Positions 47,382-57,506 are shown, numbered from the stretch's first letter. The stretch: 64,000 nt of DNA from SYLG01 sp965226945 (GCA_965226945.1 OZ245717.1:1178001-1242000), one strand, 5' to 3'. Notes: a model not told the origin generated them from the sequence alone. Made by a program: numbers and translations.

Positions 47382-48490
47382 GTCGGCTTTGACCCCACCG
47401 GGGTCCGAGGAAAAGCGGGAATCGCCTGATCGATCCAGGCACCGCCCAGCATTTTGGTGCCTTGATACAAAACCAAGGCCTGGCCGGGAGTTACGGCCGA
47501 TTGGCTGGTCTCGAATTCGACTTCGATGCGACCGTCGCCAAAAGAAGTGGCAAAGCAGGCCGCCGGCGTATGGCGATGACGAATGCGCGCCTCGCAGGCA
47601 AAGCGGCCTTCGATCGGTTCCACTTGCCAGTTCATGCCTGAGGCCACCAGTCCCGAGGATTGCAGCTGGTCGCGCGTTCCCACCAGAACCTGACGGGTTT
47701 CGGGCACCACCTTGAGCACATAACGCGGGCTGCCGGCGGCAAAGTTCAAGCCCTTGCGCTGGCCAATCGTGAACTGCTCGATGCCGTTGTGCCTGGCGAG
47801 CACCTTGCCCGCGTCGTCGACGATGTCGCCGGCAACGCCCGCGTCTGGGCGCCGCTCTCGCACCAGCCGGGCATGATCGTGATCGGGAACGAAGCAGATT
47901 TCGACGCTATCGGGTTTGGTGGCGACGGAAAAACCGGCCTTGGCCGCCATTTCGCGCACCTCGGGCTTGGTGAGGTCTCCCAGCGGAAAAAGCAGCCCTT
48001 CGATCACTTCGCGCTTGAGGCCAAACAGGACGTACGACTGATCCTTGTTGGAGTCGGCCGCCATGTGCAGTTCGGCGCCATGAGGGCCATTCACGCGGCG
48101 AACGTAGTGCCCGGTGGCCAAGAAATCGGCTTCAAGCTGTTTGGCCTGGGCCCAAAGCGTGCCGAATTTGAAGCGGCTGTTGCAAACCACACAGGGGTTG
48201 GGCGTCCTTCCCTGGACATATTCGTCCACGAACAGCTCGATCAAACTGTCGAATTCCTGGGAGAAGTCGATGGCGTAGAAGGGGATGTCGAGCTGGTCGG
48301 CAATGCGCCGGGCATCCTTGGCATCCGAGGCGGAGCAGCAGCCTTTTTTGCGATCTGGCCCGGAATGCGCCACCGATTCCACGCCGGTGCGCATGAAAAT
48401 GCCGATGACTTCGTGCCCTTGTTGTTTGAGTAGCCAGGCCGTGACGGAGCTATCCACCCCGCCGCTCATGGCCACAACGATCCGCGCCAT
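47378..48490 (-). CDS. mnmA: tRNA 2-thiouridylase
   Basis: MnmA installs the 2-thio group of s2U34 in tRNA-Lys, -Glu and -Gln using ATP and a sulfur relay. The 370-residue protein has the PP-loop VAMSGGVDSSVTAWLL, the CSASDAKDARRIADQL segment, the tRNA-recognition RTPNPCVVCNSRFKFG with catalytic cysteine, TGHYVRR, DQSYVLFGL..E..LFPLGDLTKPEVRE and the VEICFVPD loop. It is the first gene of a five-gene operon with a metal importer, an unusual partner. The start codon at 48490 is preceded by a hairpin whose 3' arm (GGGGAGG) is the only good Shine-Dalgarno. Confidence 0.95.
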   Translation of the reverse strand: MARIVVAMSGGVDSSVTAWLLKQQGHEVIGIFMRTGVESVAHSGPDRKKGCCSASDAKDARRIADQLDIPFYAIDFSQEFDSLIELFVDEYVQGRTPNPCVVCNSRFKFGTLWAQAKQLEADFLATGHYVRRVNGPHGAELHMAADSNKDQSYVLFGLKREVIEGLLFPLGDLTKPEVREMAAKAGFSVATKPDSVEICFVPDHDHARLVRERRPDAGVAGDIVDDAGKVLARHNGIEQFTIGQRKGLNFAAGSPRYVLKVVPETRQVLVGTRDQLQSSGLVASGMNWQVEPIEGRFACEARIRHRHTPAACFATSFGDGRIEVEFETSQSAVTPGQALVLYQGTKMLGGAWIDQAIPAFPRTPVGSKPT

Positions 48491-48494
48491 AACG

Positions 48495-48526
48495 AAAAAA
48501 CCTCCCCAAATTTCATTTTAGGGAGG
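48495..48526 (-). promoter_or_regulatory. Terminator-like hairpin containing the mnmA Shine-Dalgarno
   Basis: Minus strand: CCTCCCTAAAAT / ATTTGGGGAGG stem (about 10 bp with one mismatch), followed by six T residues and then, 4 nt later, the mnmA ATG. The 3' arm GGGGAGG is at ribosome-binding distance. It can act as the terminator of the upstream coiled-coil operon and also mask mnmA translation. Confidence 0.75.
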
Positions 48527-48634
48527 GGAATTGGGCTTACGGGAAAAAGGATTGTCTCGGCGGCAGCTTCGCTTGCCTCGTGTCCTGGGAAAAACCAGGC
48601 CCTCTGCTCCCCTTAATTGGAGGCTTGGCTCCCC

Positions 48635-48823
48635 TTAGTTCGCGCCATCGGCCCGAAGGTTCGGAAGAGCCGGTGCCTTCTTCGGCTCTTTCATGTTCAT
48701 GTAGTCAAGCGTGAGGAAAGTAATTCCCACGATCTGAGCCACAAGAGCGATCGCCAACAAGACGGTGTAGGCGTTGTTCTTGGCCTTCGGACCGGTGTAT
48801 TTGACTTTTTTGGCCTTCGACAT
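48635..48823 (-). CDS. Small single-span membrane protein
   Basis: A 62-residue protein from ATG 48823 (GGAG 7 bp upstream). There is a basic N-terminus (MSKAKKVKYTGPKAKNN), one hydrophobic segment (about residues 18-40), and a short Lys/Pro-rich tail. It is the last gene of a run of four minus-strand genes that all encode an N-terminal membrane segment, 40 bp after its neighbour. Function unknown. The frame is open to 49063 but that part lies inside the neighbouring gene. Confidence 0.7.
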   Translation of the reverse strand: MSKAKKVKYTGPKAKNNAYTVLLAIALVAQIVGITFLTLDYMNMKEPKKAPALPNLRADGAN

Positions 48824-48863
48824 GATTTGCTCCTGCGGAAATCCACTCAAGCGAGCTTGAGGC

Positions 48864-49733
48864 TTAGCGGTCCAAAATCTTGCTTGCGACCTTATCCCCG
48901 ACTTGTACCCGATCCGCCAGGGCCTTAACCGGTTCACCAACGGCTTCGTGGTTGGCGACATCCAGAACCCGGATGGAACCCAAGTATTTCGAATTGCCGG
49001 GACGCTGGAGATCAAGGCGGAAAAGCTGGAGCGTATGCCCGCGTTGAAGACCCTGATCGGCACCGATGGAAATCGTCATCAGGCCACCAGCGTCGATCTT
49101 TCTGACGGTTCCCTCAACATGCTCGGGGGGCGGGTTTTCTTTGGAGCCCAGTTTCCCGCCGGCGACCGAAGTCGAAACCTTGGCATTATCGAGCTGCTTG
49201 GTCACTTCACGCAGTTGTTTTTCCATCTGCACGAACCGGTCGCGCAAGTTTTTCGCTTCGATTTGCGCGGCAACTTCCCGCTGGCGCATATCATCGCGCT
49301 GCTTGGCCAGTTCGATATTGGCCGATTGCTCTTTCTTGAGCGTGTCGTTGAGCAAGGCAAACTGGTTTTGCCGGGAATCGGCTTCGGCCTTGGCCGCTTC
49401 GATCGAAAGGTTGAAGCGATCGACTTCCTTCTTCATTTCCCCCTGGAAATTCTTGACAAGAACATCCTTTTCGGCCACTTCCTTGGTGAGAAGGTCGATC
49501 CGTTGCTCCTTGGCTTTTTGCTCATTGCGCACCTTGGCGCTCAAATTCTTGATTTCCTTCGTTTCATCCTCAATGGCCTTACGGCTGGCATTGACGACTT
49601 CATAGTTCTTGGTCAGCTTTTCGAACTCGGCCCTTTGTTCCGACCACAGCGAATGAACATAAAGGGACATGACGAGTACAAGGGTGCTGAATACCAGCAC
49701 CAAAAAGGCCATGATTTTTCCTACGGCCGTCAT
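48864..49733 (-). CDS. Membrane-anchored coiled-coil protein C
   Basis: A 289-residue protein with one N-terminal hydrophobic segment (TAVGKIMAFLVLVFSTLVLVMSLYVHS). A long coiled coil (about residues 32-190, with heptads rich in K, E, Q and A) follows, and a C-terminal compact domain with VRKIDAGGLMTISIGADQGLQRGHTLQLFRL, which reads like a small beta-barrel. The N-terminal segment resembles that of the next upstream gene (TGLGKILVVLMTLGSIALAVMSY), suggesting common origin. No named family recognised; likely a planctomycete envelope protein (inference). Confidence 0.75.
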   Translation of the reverse strand: MTAVGKIMAFLVLVFSTLVLVMSLYVHSLWSEQRAEFEKLTKNYEVVNASRKAIEDETKEIKNLSAKVRNEQKAKEQRIDLLTKEVAEKDVLVKNFQGEMKKEVDRFNLSIEAAKAEADSRQNQFALLNDTLKKEQSANIELAKQRDDMRQREVAAQIEAKNLRDRFVQMEKQLREVTKQLDNAKVSTSVAGGKLGSKENPPPEHVEGTVRKIDAGGLMTISIGADQGLQRGHTLQLFRLDLQRPGNSKYLGSIRVLDVANHEAVGEPVKALADRVQVGDKVASKILDR

Positions 49734-49856
49734 GTTAATCCACTCCCCCCGAGGGGCTTTCCCTAAGACGAAATTGCAATGGGAATTAGCCCAGCCATGG
49801 AGGCTTCATGACGATCCTGGCAGGTAAAGTCAACCCCGACTTACCAGCCGGATGGC

Positions 49857-50606
49857 CTACCTCGGCGCGGGGGCTGGCGCGCCTCCCGTTTTTCCCAGTT
49901 CTCCCAACCTGGTCGTGAGCTGCTGCAATCTCCGCGTATTGATGAACAGATCCGAGGCGATGTTGATCAGGTTCCCTCGCATGGCCTGCAACTCGACCTT
50001 CAGCAAGGCAATTTTATCCAACTCCTGAGTGACGCGTGGCTGCAAACCGGCCATTTCTTTGGTCAGGGTTTCGATCGCCTTGGAATCGGCGATGTACGAC
50101 TGATGACTCTTTTCGATGGCGTCGCGCAGGCCGGCCAGCGCCTCGGGCGTGTAGGCTGACGCGGTACCGATCGGCCGGGCCTTGGCCGGGTCGACCAGGT
50201 TTTCGTTGGTCGCGGTTTTCATGATGGGAAAATGGGTCTTCTGATCGATTCGGGGAATTCCCTTATCTCGTTCCACTTCCAGCGCGGTCACTTTGGGGTC
50301 GGCAGTTTTTTGGATCAGATCATATTGCTTGGCGTAAAATTTTTGCGCTTCCTCGCGGCTCTTTTCCAGGCCGGTCAGAACGACCTTGGCATCGGCATAC
50401 CCCTTCCCCATGGAAGTGATGACACCGTCCTTCTGAAACTTTTCCAGCTTGGCCAGACGGACGCGCAATTCCCCATCGGGGGCCCCATCCTTGCCGATGT
50501 TATCGCTGAAGTCCCAGCCGGTCACCCACGATGCGTAGGACATCACCGCCAACGCGATCGACCCCAGGGTCATCAACACCACGAGAATTTTTCCCAGTCC
50601 GGTCAT
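49857..50606 (-). CDS. Membrane-anchored coiled-coil protein B
   Basis: A 249-residue protein starting MTGLGKILVVLMTLGSIALAVMSYASWVTGWDF: one membrane segment (about 6-28) then an extracytoplasmic part. The middle region carries charged helices (LRVRLAKLEKFQKDG, VLTGLEKSREEAQKFYAKQYDLIQK). A C-terminal helical stretch (LTKEMAGLQPRVTQELDKIALLKVELQAMRGNL...) and a Pro/Ala end follow. It lies 20 bp after protein A and 122 bp before protein C. Function unknown. Confidence 0.75.
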   Translation of the reverse strand: MTGLGKILVVLMTLGSIALAVMSYASWVTGWDFSDNIGKDGAPDGELRVRLAKLEKFQKDGVITSMGKGYADAKVVLTGLEKSREEAQKFYAKQYDLIQKTADPKVTALEVERDKGIPRIDQKTHFPIMKTATNENLVDPAKARPIGTASAYTPEALAGLRDAIEKSHQSYIADSKAIETLTKEMAGLQPRVTQELDKIALLKVELQAMRGNLINIASDLFINTRRLQQLTTRLGELGKTGGAPAPAPR

Positions 50607-50626
50607 TGGTCGGCTCCCCGCCTCGT

Positions 50627-51661
50627 TTATGGTTTCAGGCCTTCCAACTGCCGAATCGCTTTTTCTTGTTCTTGCATCTTGCGAATGGCGTCGAGGACCT
50701 CGATTCGCTTCTTGTAAAGCTGTTCCCCTTGCTTTTGCAGTTCGTTCATCAGCGAGGTGGATTCCGCTCGCGACTGAGTGAGATCCGCGGTCAGTTGATC
50801 CCGATCGCGGCGCCTTTGCGCATGGGCATTGACCTGGCCCTCGGCCAGTTGATCCATCTTTTGCCGTTCCAGTTCCAGCTGTTGCTTTTTCAGGTCCTTG
50901 GCGCGCAGGTCGGAAACCAGCGAGGCATGGCGCGCGAGGAAGTTCACCTGTTCTTCGGCGCGGGACTTTTCGACCTGCTCGGCAATCTCGTCCAGATTAC
51001 GCGTGCTTTCCACGACGGTAGCGATCGCGATCGCGGGACCGACCAGCGCCACCAGCCGGCTGACGCCTGTGCCCGCGGCCGAATCGGAATCGGAGTTCTG
51101 CGCGGCCCAGAGCATGCGGGCAATTTCTTCTTTTTGCTCGTTGGCGCTCAGGTTGTGACGGTTCCCCGTACTGAGCACGACGGCCCCTTCGGTGGCACCC
51201 GAAAGAACTTTTTTCACTCGTTCTTCGAGCTTGGCAATCAGTTGAGCGTCATTTGGCCGTGCAATCGCATCGAGCAATTCCTTGCGCTCGGCGATATCGC
51301 TGGTCAAGGGAATCAAGAATTCCGCAAGCGGCCGGCCCTTGGCATCGCCGGCCTCGTTGATTCTCGCCTCGACCTTTTGCCGAACCGCCTTGGCTTCTTC
51401 AAGCAGGGTCGTCCCCGCCGGTTTGCCGCCGGCAGGGGAAAAAATGGCACTGAGCGTTTCGTCGGAGATTCGCTCGGCGATCGGCATGCCGAAGGAATCG
51501 ACTTCTTCCTGATTGAGGGGCAGGCCGTTTTGCGCCAGTTCGGTACGAAATACCAGATATTGCCACGCATTGCGGGCCGAGTAGACGCTGACACCGAGAA
51601 AAATGTATGCAAAAAGGGCAAGGAGGTTCAATACCGCCAAGACCTTGCTCAATGTCGACAT
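50627..51661 (-). CDS. Membrane-anchored coiled-coil protein A
   Basis: A 344-residue protein from ATG 51661 (MSTLSKVLAVLNLLALFAYIFLGVSVYSARNAW); ATG 51682 upstream would add seven residues. One N-terminal membrane segment is followed by a globular part (about 40-235) and a strong C-terminal coiled coil (about 235-344, with KKQQLELERQKMDQLAEGQ and KQGEQLYKKRIEVLDAIRKMQEQEKAIRQLE). First gene of the run A-B-C plus the 62-residue protein. Function unknown; the shared architecture suggests a multi-protein envelope assembly (inference). Confidence 0.75.
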   Translation of the reverse strand: MSTLSKVLAVLNLLALFAYIFLGVSVYSARNAWQYLVFRTELAQNGLPLNQEEVDSFGMPIAERISDETLSAIFSPAGGKPAGTTLLEEAKAVRQKVEARINEAGDAKGRPLAEFLIPLTSDIAERKELLDAIARPNDAQLIAKLEERVKKVLSGATEGAVVLSTGNRHNLSANEQKEEIARMLWAAQNSDSDSAAGTGVSRLVALVGPAIAIATVVESTRNLDEIAEQVEKSRAEEQVNFLARHASLVSDLRAKDLKKQQLELERQKMDQLAEGQVNAHAQRRRDRDQLTADLTQSRAESTSLMNELQKQGEQLYKKRIEVLDAIRKMQEQEKAIRQLEGLKP

Positions 51662-51857
51662 CGGGTGAATCTCCCTCGGCACCCGTGGCGGGGCCCGGGC
51701 TCATATCCTCAACCTTCGACCAATTCTTGCCCAGATCCTGACCGCGGTTGGGATTCAAAAGCCCTCGGCCAATTTACCGCACCCGCCTTATCCATACTTT
51801 CCATACCAACCGCACACCTTACACTGAATTCTAACCCCAAGGACCGGGAGAGCTGCC

Positions 51858-52712
51858 GTGAATTTTGGACAGGACGCCCAGAACCGACCCATACAGGGCC
51901 CACCCGAAGAGTTTCTCTCGGCCTGGGAGAAAATCCCCCCACAAGACCGCGATCGCTGGCTTGCCAGGTTTCTTGGCTCCTACAAAAGCCGCAAGATCGG
52001 GGTCATGGAATTCCCTCCCGGATTTCTGCTCTCCGTCGTCATCCCGGTCTACAACGAGAACCGCTGGATCGAGGAAATCGTCCGGCGCGTGCGCGCGATC
52101 CCCGTGCCGATGGAGATTATTGTCGTCGACGATTGCAGCACCGACGGCACGCGCGACCTTTTGAAAAAGCTCGACGGTCCCGACATGAAGATCCATCTTC
52201 ATGAAAAGAACACAGGCAAAGGCGGAGCGCTGCGCACCGGCTTCAGTCTGGCCACGGGAACCGTCATCCTCGTTCAGGATGCCGACCTCGAGTACGACCC
52301 CGCCGATTATCCCACGCTTTTGTTGCCGATTTTGGATAACCGGGCCGATGTCGTTTACGGCTCCCGCTTTATCGGGGAATCGCACCGGGTGCTGTTTTTC
52401 TGGCACTCGATCGCCAACCACCTGCTGACATTATTGTCCAACTCGTTCACCGATCTCAACCTCACCGACATGGAAACCTGTTACAAGGTCTTCCGCCGTG
52501 AAGTTTTGGAGGGGGTCAAACTCAAATCGAACCGGTTTGGCTTTGAACCGGAGGTCACCGCGAAAATCGCCCGCCACCGCAAGCCGCGCTGGCGCATTTT
52601 CGAAGTGCCGATCAGCTATTCGGGTCGCACCTACGAAGAAGGAAAGAAGATCGGCCTCAAGGACGCCTTCAGCGCCCTCTGGTGCATTATCTGGTACCGG
52701 TTTTTCGATTGA
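51858..52712 (+). CDS. Family 2 glycosyltransferase (DPM1/GtrB-like)
   Basis: A 284-residue inverting GT2 enzyme. The nucleotide-sugar site is in LLSVVIPVYNENRWIEEIVRRV and EIIVVDDCSTDGT, the metal-binding DxD-type motif in VILVQDADLEYDPADYPTLL, and the acceptor region in DMETCYKVFRREVL..V..KSNRFGFEPEVTAKIAR. No C-terminal membrane segments, so it resembles soluble dolichyl/undecaprenyl-phosphate mannosyl- or glucosyltransferases. About 55 extra N-terminal residues precede the fold. The start is GTG at 51858 with GGGAG upstream. It stands alone on the plus strand between minus-strand operons. Confidence 0.9.
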   Translation: MNFGQDAQNRPIQGPPEEFLSAWEKIPPQDRDRWLARFLGSYKSRKIGVMEFPPGFLLSVVIPVYNENRWIEEIVRRVRAIPVPMEIIVVDDCSTDGTRDLLKKLDGPDMKIHLHEKNTGKGGALRTGFSLATGTVILVQDADLEYDPADYPTLLLPILDNRADVVYGSRFIGESHRVLFFWHSIANHLLTLLSNSFTDLNLTDMETCYKVFRREVLEGVKLKSNRFGFEPEVTAKIARHRKPRWRIFEVPISYSGRTYEEGKKIGLKDAFSALWCIIWYRFFD

Positions 52713-52784
52713 TCGCTCTGGGACACCCGGTTTGTTCTTTTTCGTATTTTTTTGTTCTTTTTTGTCCTTTCTGGGCCGCCGTCG

Positions 52785-52844
52785 AAAAAGCCAGGCGGGG
52801 GGAATGAGGAAGGACCGAAATCCCCCTTCATGCACCCCGCCTGG
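52785..52844 (-). terminator. Terminator of asnS
   Basis: GCCAGGCGGGG / CCCCGCCTGGC, a perfect 11-bp stem around a 33-nt loop with a smaller inner stem, followed on the minus strand by TTTTT; 24 bp after the asnS stop codon. Confidence 0.8.
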
Positions 52845-52867
52845 CTCAAGAAGCATTCGGAGCGAAC

Positions 52868-54262
<1,395 letters not shown>

Positions 54263-54362
54263 GCAAAACTCCTCGCCGAATCTTTTGAAGGTTGCCTGAA
54301 AGTGATTTCTCGAATTTTCTCTTGGGCTTCGCCGATGAATGCGTTGTGCCTTACTTGCGCCG

Positions 54363-55415
54363 CTATTGGGATCGTCCCGACAAGCGAATCCGGCCTTCCA
54401 TGGGACTCGATGCCGACGCATAAAGCTTGCGTGGAATGCGGCCTGAAAGATAGGACAACCGGCCCGCCTCGCATCCCAGTTTCATGGCCCGGGCCATTTT
54501 GATCGGGTCCTGGGCATGGGCGATCGCCGTATTCAGCAGTACCCCATCACACCCCAGTTCCATGGCGAAGGCGACATCGCTGGCCGAGCCGACGCCGGCA
54601 TCGACGATTACCGGATAATCGGGATCGTTTTCTTTCAAATATTCCAGGATGATCTCGATGTTATTGGGGTTAAGCACCCCCTGCCCCGAGCCAATGGGAC
54701 TGCCGGCCGGCATCACGCTCGCAGCGCCCAGATCCTTGAGCCTCTTTGCCAAAATCGGATCATCGCTCGTGTAAACGAGCACGACAAACCCATCCTTGAC
54801 GAGTTCCTTGGTCGCCTCGAGCGTCCCCACCGGATCGGGCAACAGAGTTTTGGTGTCGCCCAGGCATTCAAGTTTGACCCATTGCGCGCCGGCATTGCCC
54901 AGGTTCGACAGAATCTCGCGGCCAAGGCGCGCAACCCGGATTGCGTCTTCGGCGCAAAAACAGCCTGCCGTATTGGGTAGAATCGTTAGTTTTTTATGAT
55001 CGAGAAAATCGAGGATGTTGCGGCCTTCCTTGTCGACGAGCCGCTCGCGGCGCACCGCCACCGTCGTCACCTCGCAATCGCTGGCATCGAGCGCCAGGCG
55101 CATCGACTCAAGCGAGGGGTATTTGCCCGTGCCGGTGATCAGGCGGCTCTGAAAAGTGAATGGCCCAATTTTCAGCGGTTTGTCCCAGGCCGTTTGCTCG
55201 CAATGAGATGCGCCGGAACCGCCGCCCACCAGGGTCACGACCTCGATCTCGTCCCCCTCATGAAGCAAGTGGCTGCCATGCTGGGCCCGCGGAACGACTT
55301 TGCGGTTGATTTCCACCGCGACGTGCAGCGGATTGACTTTGAGCTTTTCCAGCAGGGCCGAAATGTGGGGAACATCCGCGAATTCCTGAGGATTTCCATT
55401 GATTCTGAGTTTCAT
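54363..55415 (-). CDS. thiG: Sulfur carrier ThiS fused to thiazole synthase ThiG
   Basis: A 350-residue fusion. Residues 1-66 are ThiS (MKLRINGNPQEF ... EIEVVTLVGGG) including the Gly-Gly that normally forms the C-terminal thiocarboxylate. After a 12-residue linker, residues about 80-335 are ThiG (PFTFQSRLITGTGKYPSLE, NTAGCFCAEDAIRVARLGRE, WVKLECLGDTKTLLPDPV, MPAGSPIGSGQG, VIVDAGVGSASDVAFAMELG, LLNTAIAHAQDPIKMA). ThiG makes the thiazole phosphate of thiamine from DXP and the sulfur on ThiS. In the fusion the Gly-Gly is internal, so either cleavage occurs or another sulfur route is used. The start at ATG 55415 is by homology; Shine-Dalgarno is weak. Confidence 0.92.
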   Translation of the reverse strand: MKLRINGNPQEFADVPHISALLEKLKVNPLHVAVEINRKVVPRAQHGSHLLHEGDEIEVVTLVGGGSGASHCEQTAWDKPLKIGPFTFQSRLITGTGKYPSLESMRLALDASDCEVTTVAVRRERLVDKEGRNILDFLDHKKLTILPNTAGCFCAEDAIRVARLGREILSNLGNAGAQWVKLECLGDTKTLLPDPVGTLEATKELVKDGFVVLVYTSDDPILAKRLKDLGAASVMPAGSPIGSGQGVLNPNNIEIILEYLKENDPDYPVIVDAGVGSASDVAFAMELGCDGVLLNTAIAHAQDPIKMARAMKLGCEAGRLSYLSGRIPRKLYASASSPMEGRIRLSGRSQ

Positions 55416-55622
55416 CGAAGCGCCGCTGAGCATGGGAACCGGGTGGCTGGACCGGTCTCTCTTTCTAAAAAACCAATTCGGTATCCGTGGGTGGTCCCTC
55501 CTGGGATACCCGGCGGGTAAATTGCCCGCCAGTAGCAAGTTTAGCCACGATGGCAACGCGGGCGAGCACGGCCGTCCCGCCCACCCCGGCAAAACCAGCC
55601 AAGAATTCTTGGTTTTTTTAGA

Positions 55623-57506
55623 ATGAGTCAGATTTTCATGGAAACGAAATACCAGGTTGTTCCCTTAACCCGAATCCCCTGCCATGTTTACGCCGATGCC
55701 ATTTCGGCCGCCAAACATTTGAGCCGGATCATCCGCGATTTGATCGTCAGCAACAACACAATGCAGCGCCCGACGGTGCTCGGCCTCCCGACCGGTTCGA
55801 CGCCGGTGAATCTCTACCGCGAACTGATCCGGCTGCACAAGGAAGAGAATCTCGATTTTTCCAAGGTTGTGACCTTCAACCTCGATGAATATTACCCGAT
55901 GACCAAGGAGGACCATCACAGTTACAACCTGTGGATGCGCGAGACCTTTTTTAATCATGTCAATATTCCTGCGGGAAATATCCACATTCCCTCCGGAACC
56001 GTTCCCGTCGAACAGGTCGATCAGTACTGCCGCGACTATGAAGCGGCGATCAAAAGCCATGGCGGCATCGATCTTCTTGTGTTGGGCATCGGCCGTTCCG
56101 GCCACATCGGCTTCAACGAGCCAGGTTCCTCCAAGGACAGCCGTACCCGCCTTGTGACGCTCGACTATGTGACCAAACGAGATGCGGCCAGCAGCTTTTT
56201 CGGCGAAGAAAATGTGCCCCACCAGGCGGTCACCATGGGGGTCGGCACGATCCTCGAAGCCCGGCAGATCTTCCTTTTGGCCTTTGGCGAGCACAAAGGC
56301 AAGATCGTGCAAAAAGCCGCCGAACAGCCGATGAGCGAAGCGGTAACCGCCAGCTTCTTGCAATCTCACTCGCGCGCGGTTTTCTTGCTCGACCCCGATG
56401 CCGCCTCGACCCTGACCGCCCAGGCGAGCCCCTGGCGCGCCGGTCACACACAGTGGACGCCGCAGCTTATCCGCAAGGCGGTCATTCAACTGGCGCTCGA
56501 TCGCAAGAAAGCCCTGCTCAAACTTTCCGATGACGATTTCCGCGAACACGGACTTTACGAGCTGCTGCGCGAATATGGCCCGGGCAGCCGCCTTGGCCAG
56601 CGGGTCTTCAATGAACTGAATCAAACGATTTGCGAAAGCCCCGGCGGCTCGACCCCTTCGACGATCCTGGTTTTCAGCCCTCACCCCGATGACGATGTTA
56701 TTTCGATGGGGGGCACGATGATCCGCCTGGTCGAGCTTGGCCACAAGGTGCATGTCGCCTACATGACGAGCGGCAACATCGCCGTGTTCGACCACGATGC
56801 CTGGCGATTCACCGATTTCGTCGACGAATTCAATCAGCTTTTCGGCATCGACCCCGACAAGACGCACGAAGTCCGCAACCGGGTCGACAAGTTCCTCAGG
56901 GCGAAAAAACCGGGCGAGTCGGATTCGCCCGATCTGCTGAAGATCAAGACCCTCATTCGCACCACGGAGGCTCGGGCCGCCGCGGCCGTGTGCGGGGTGC
57001 CGCCTGAGCAACTGGAGTTCATGGACCTGCGTTTTTATCGCACCGGCACGATTGCCAAGGCGCCCATCCACCCTCAAGACATCGACGACATCGCGGGACT
57101 GTTTCGCAAACTCAACCCCACGCAAATTTACGTGGCGGGAGAAATGTCCGATCCGCACGGCACCCATCGCACCTGCGCCGACGCGATCTTCACCGCGGTA
57201 CGCCGCGTCTTTGCCCAGGGGATGAAATTCCAGGTATGGCTTTACCGCGGCGCCTGGGAGGAATGGCAGCCGCACGAAATCGAAAAGGTGGTGCCGATCA
57301 CTCCGGAAAATTTGATGGTGAAGAGGGAGTCGATCTTCCGCCACCAATCGCAGAAGGACCGGGCGATGTTCCCAGGCGGCGGCGACAAGCGCGAATTCTG
57401 GCAGAGAGCCGAAGATCGCAACAAGCACACGGCCAAAACTTTCGATTCGTTGGGGCTGCCTGAGTACTATGCCCTGGAGGGTTTTGTCCAGTGGCGAGGC
57501 GTCTAA
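55623..57506 (+). CDS. nagB: Glucosamine-6-phosphate deaminase fused to a PIG-L-type deacetylase
   Basis: A 627-residue two-domain protein. The first half (about 15-290) is NagB: VLGLPTGSTPVNLYREL, VVTFNLDEYYPM, LLVLGIGRSGHIGFNEPGS, and PHQAVTMGVGTILEARQIFLLAFGEHK. The second half (about 340-620) is a LmbE/PIG-L metal-dependent deacetylase-like domain with ILVFSPHPDDDVISMGGTM (about 350) and GEMSDPHGTHRTCADAIFTAV (about 510). The architecture suggests coupled deacetylation and deamination of an amino sugar phosphate, giving fructose-6-phosphate and ammonia. Similar fusions are known in other phyla. ATG 55638 is an alternative start. It is divergent from thiS-thiG. Confidence 0.93.
   Translation: MSQIFMETKYQVVPLTRIPCHVYADAISAAKHLSRIIRDLIVSNNTMQRPTVLGLPTGSTPVNLYRELIRLHKEENLDFSKVVTFNLDEYYPMTKEDHHSYNLWMRETFFNHVNIPAGNIHIPSGTVPVEQVDQYCRDYEAAIKSHGGIDLLVLGIGRSGHIGFNEPGSSKDSRTRLVTLDYVTKRDAASSFFGEENVPHQAVTMGVGTILEARQIFLLAFGEHKGKIVQKAAEQPMSEAVTASFLQSHSRAVFLLDPDAASTLTAQASPWRAGHTQWTPQLIRKAVIQLALDRKKALLKLSDDDFREHGLYELLREYGPGSRLGQRVFNELNQTICESPGGSTPSTILVFSPHPDDDVISMGGTMIRLVELGHKVHVAYMTSGNIAVFDHDAWRFTDFVDEFNQLFGIDPDKTHEVRNRVDKFLRAKKPGESDSPDLLKIKTLIRTTEARAAAAVCGVPPEQLEFMDLRFYRTGTIAKAPIHPQDIDDIAGLFRKLNPTQIYVAGEMSDPHGTHRTCADAIFTAVRRVFAQGMKFQVWLYRGAWEEWQPHEIEKVVPITPENLMVKRESIFRHQSQKDRAMFPGGGDKREFWQRAEDRNKHTAKTFDSLGLPEYYALEGFVQWRGV

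Noticed and set aside
55665..57428. 587-codon minus-strand frame opposite the nagB fusion
   Set aside because: Shadow of a well-supported gene.
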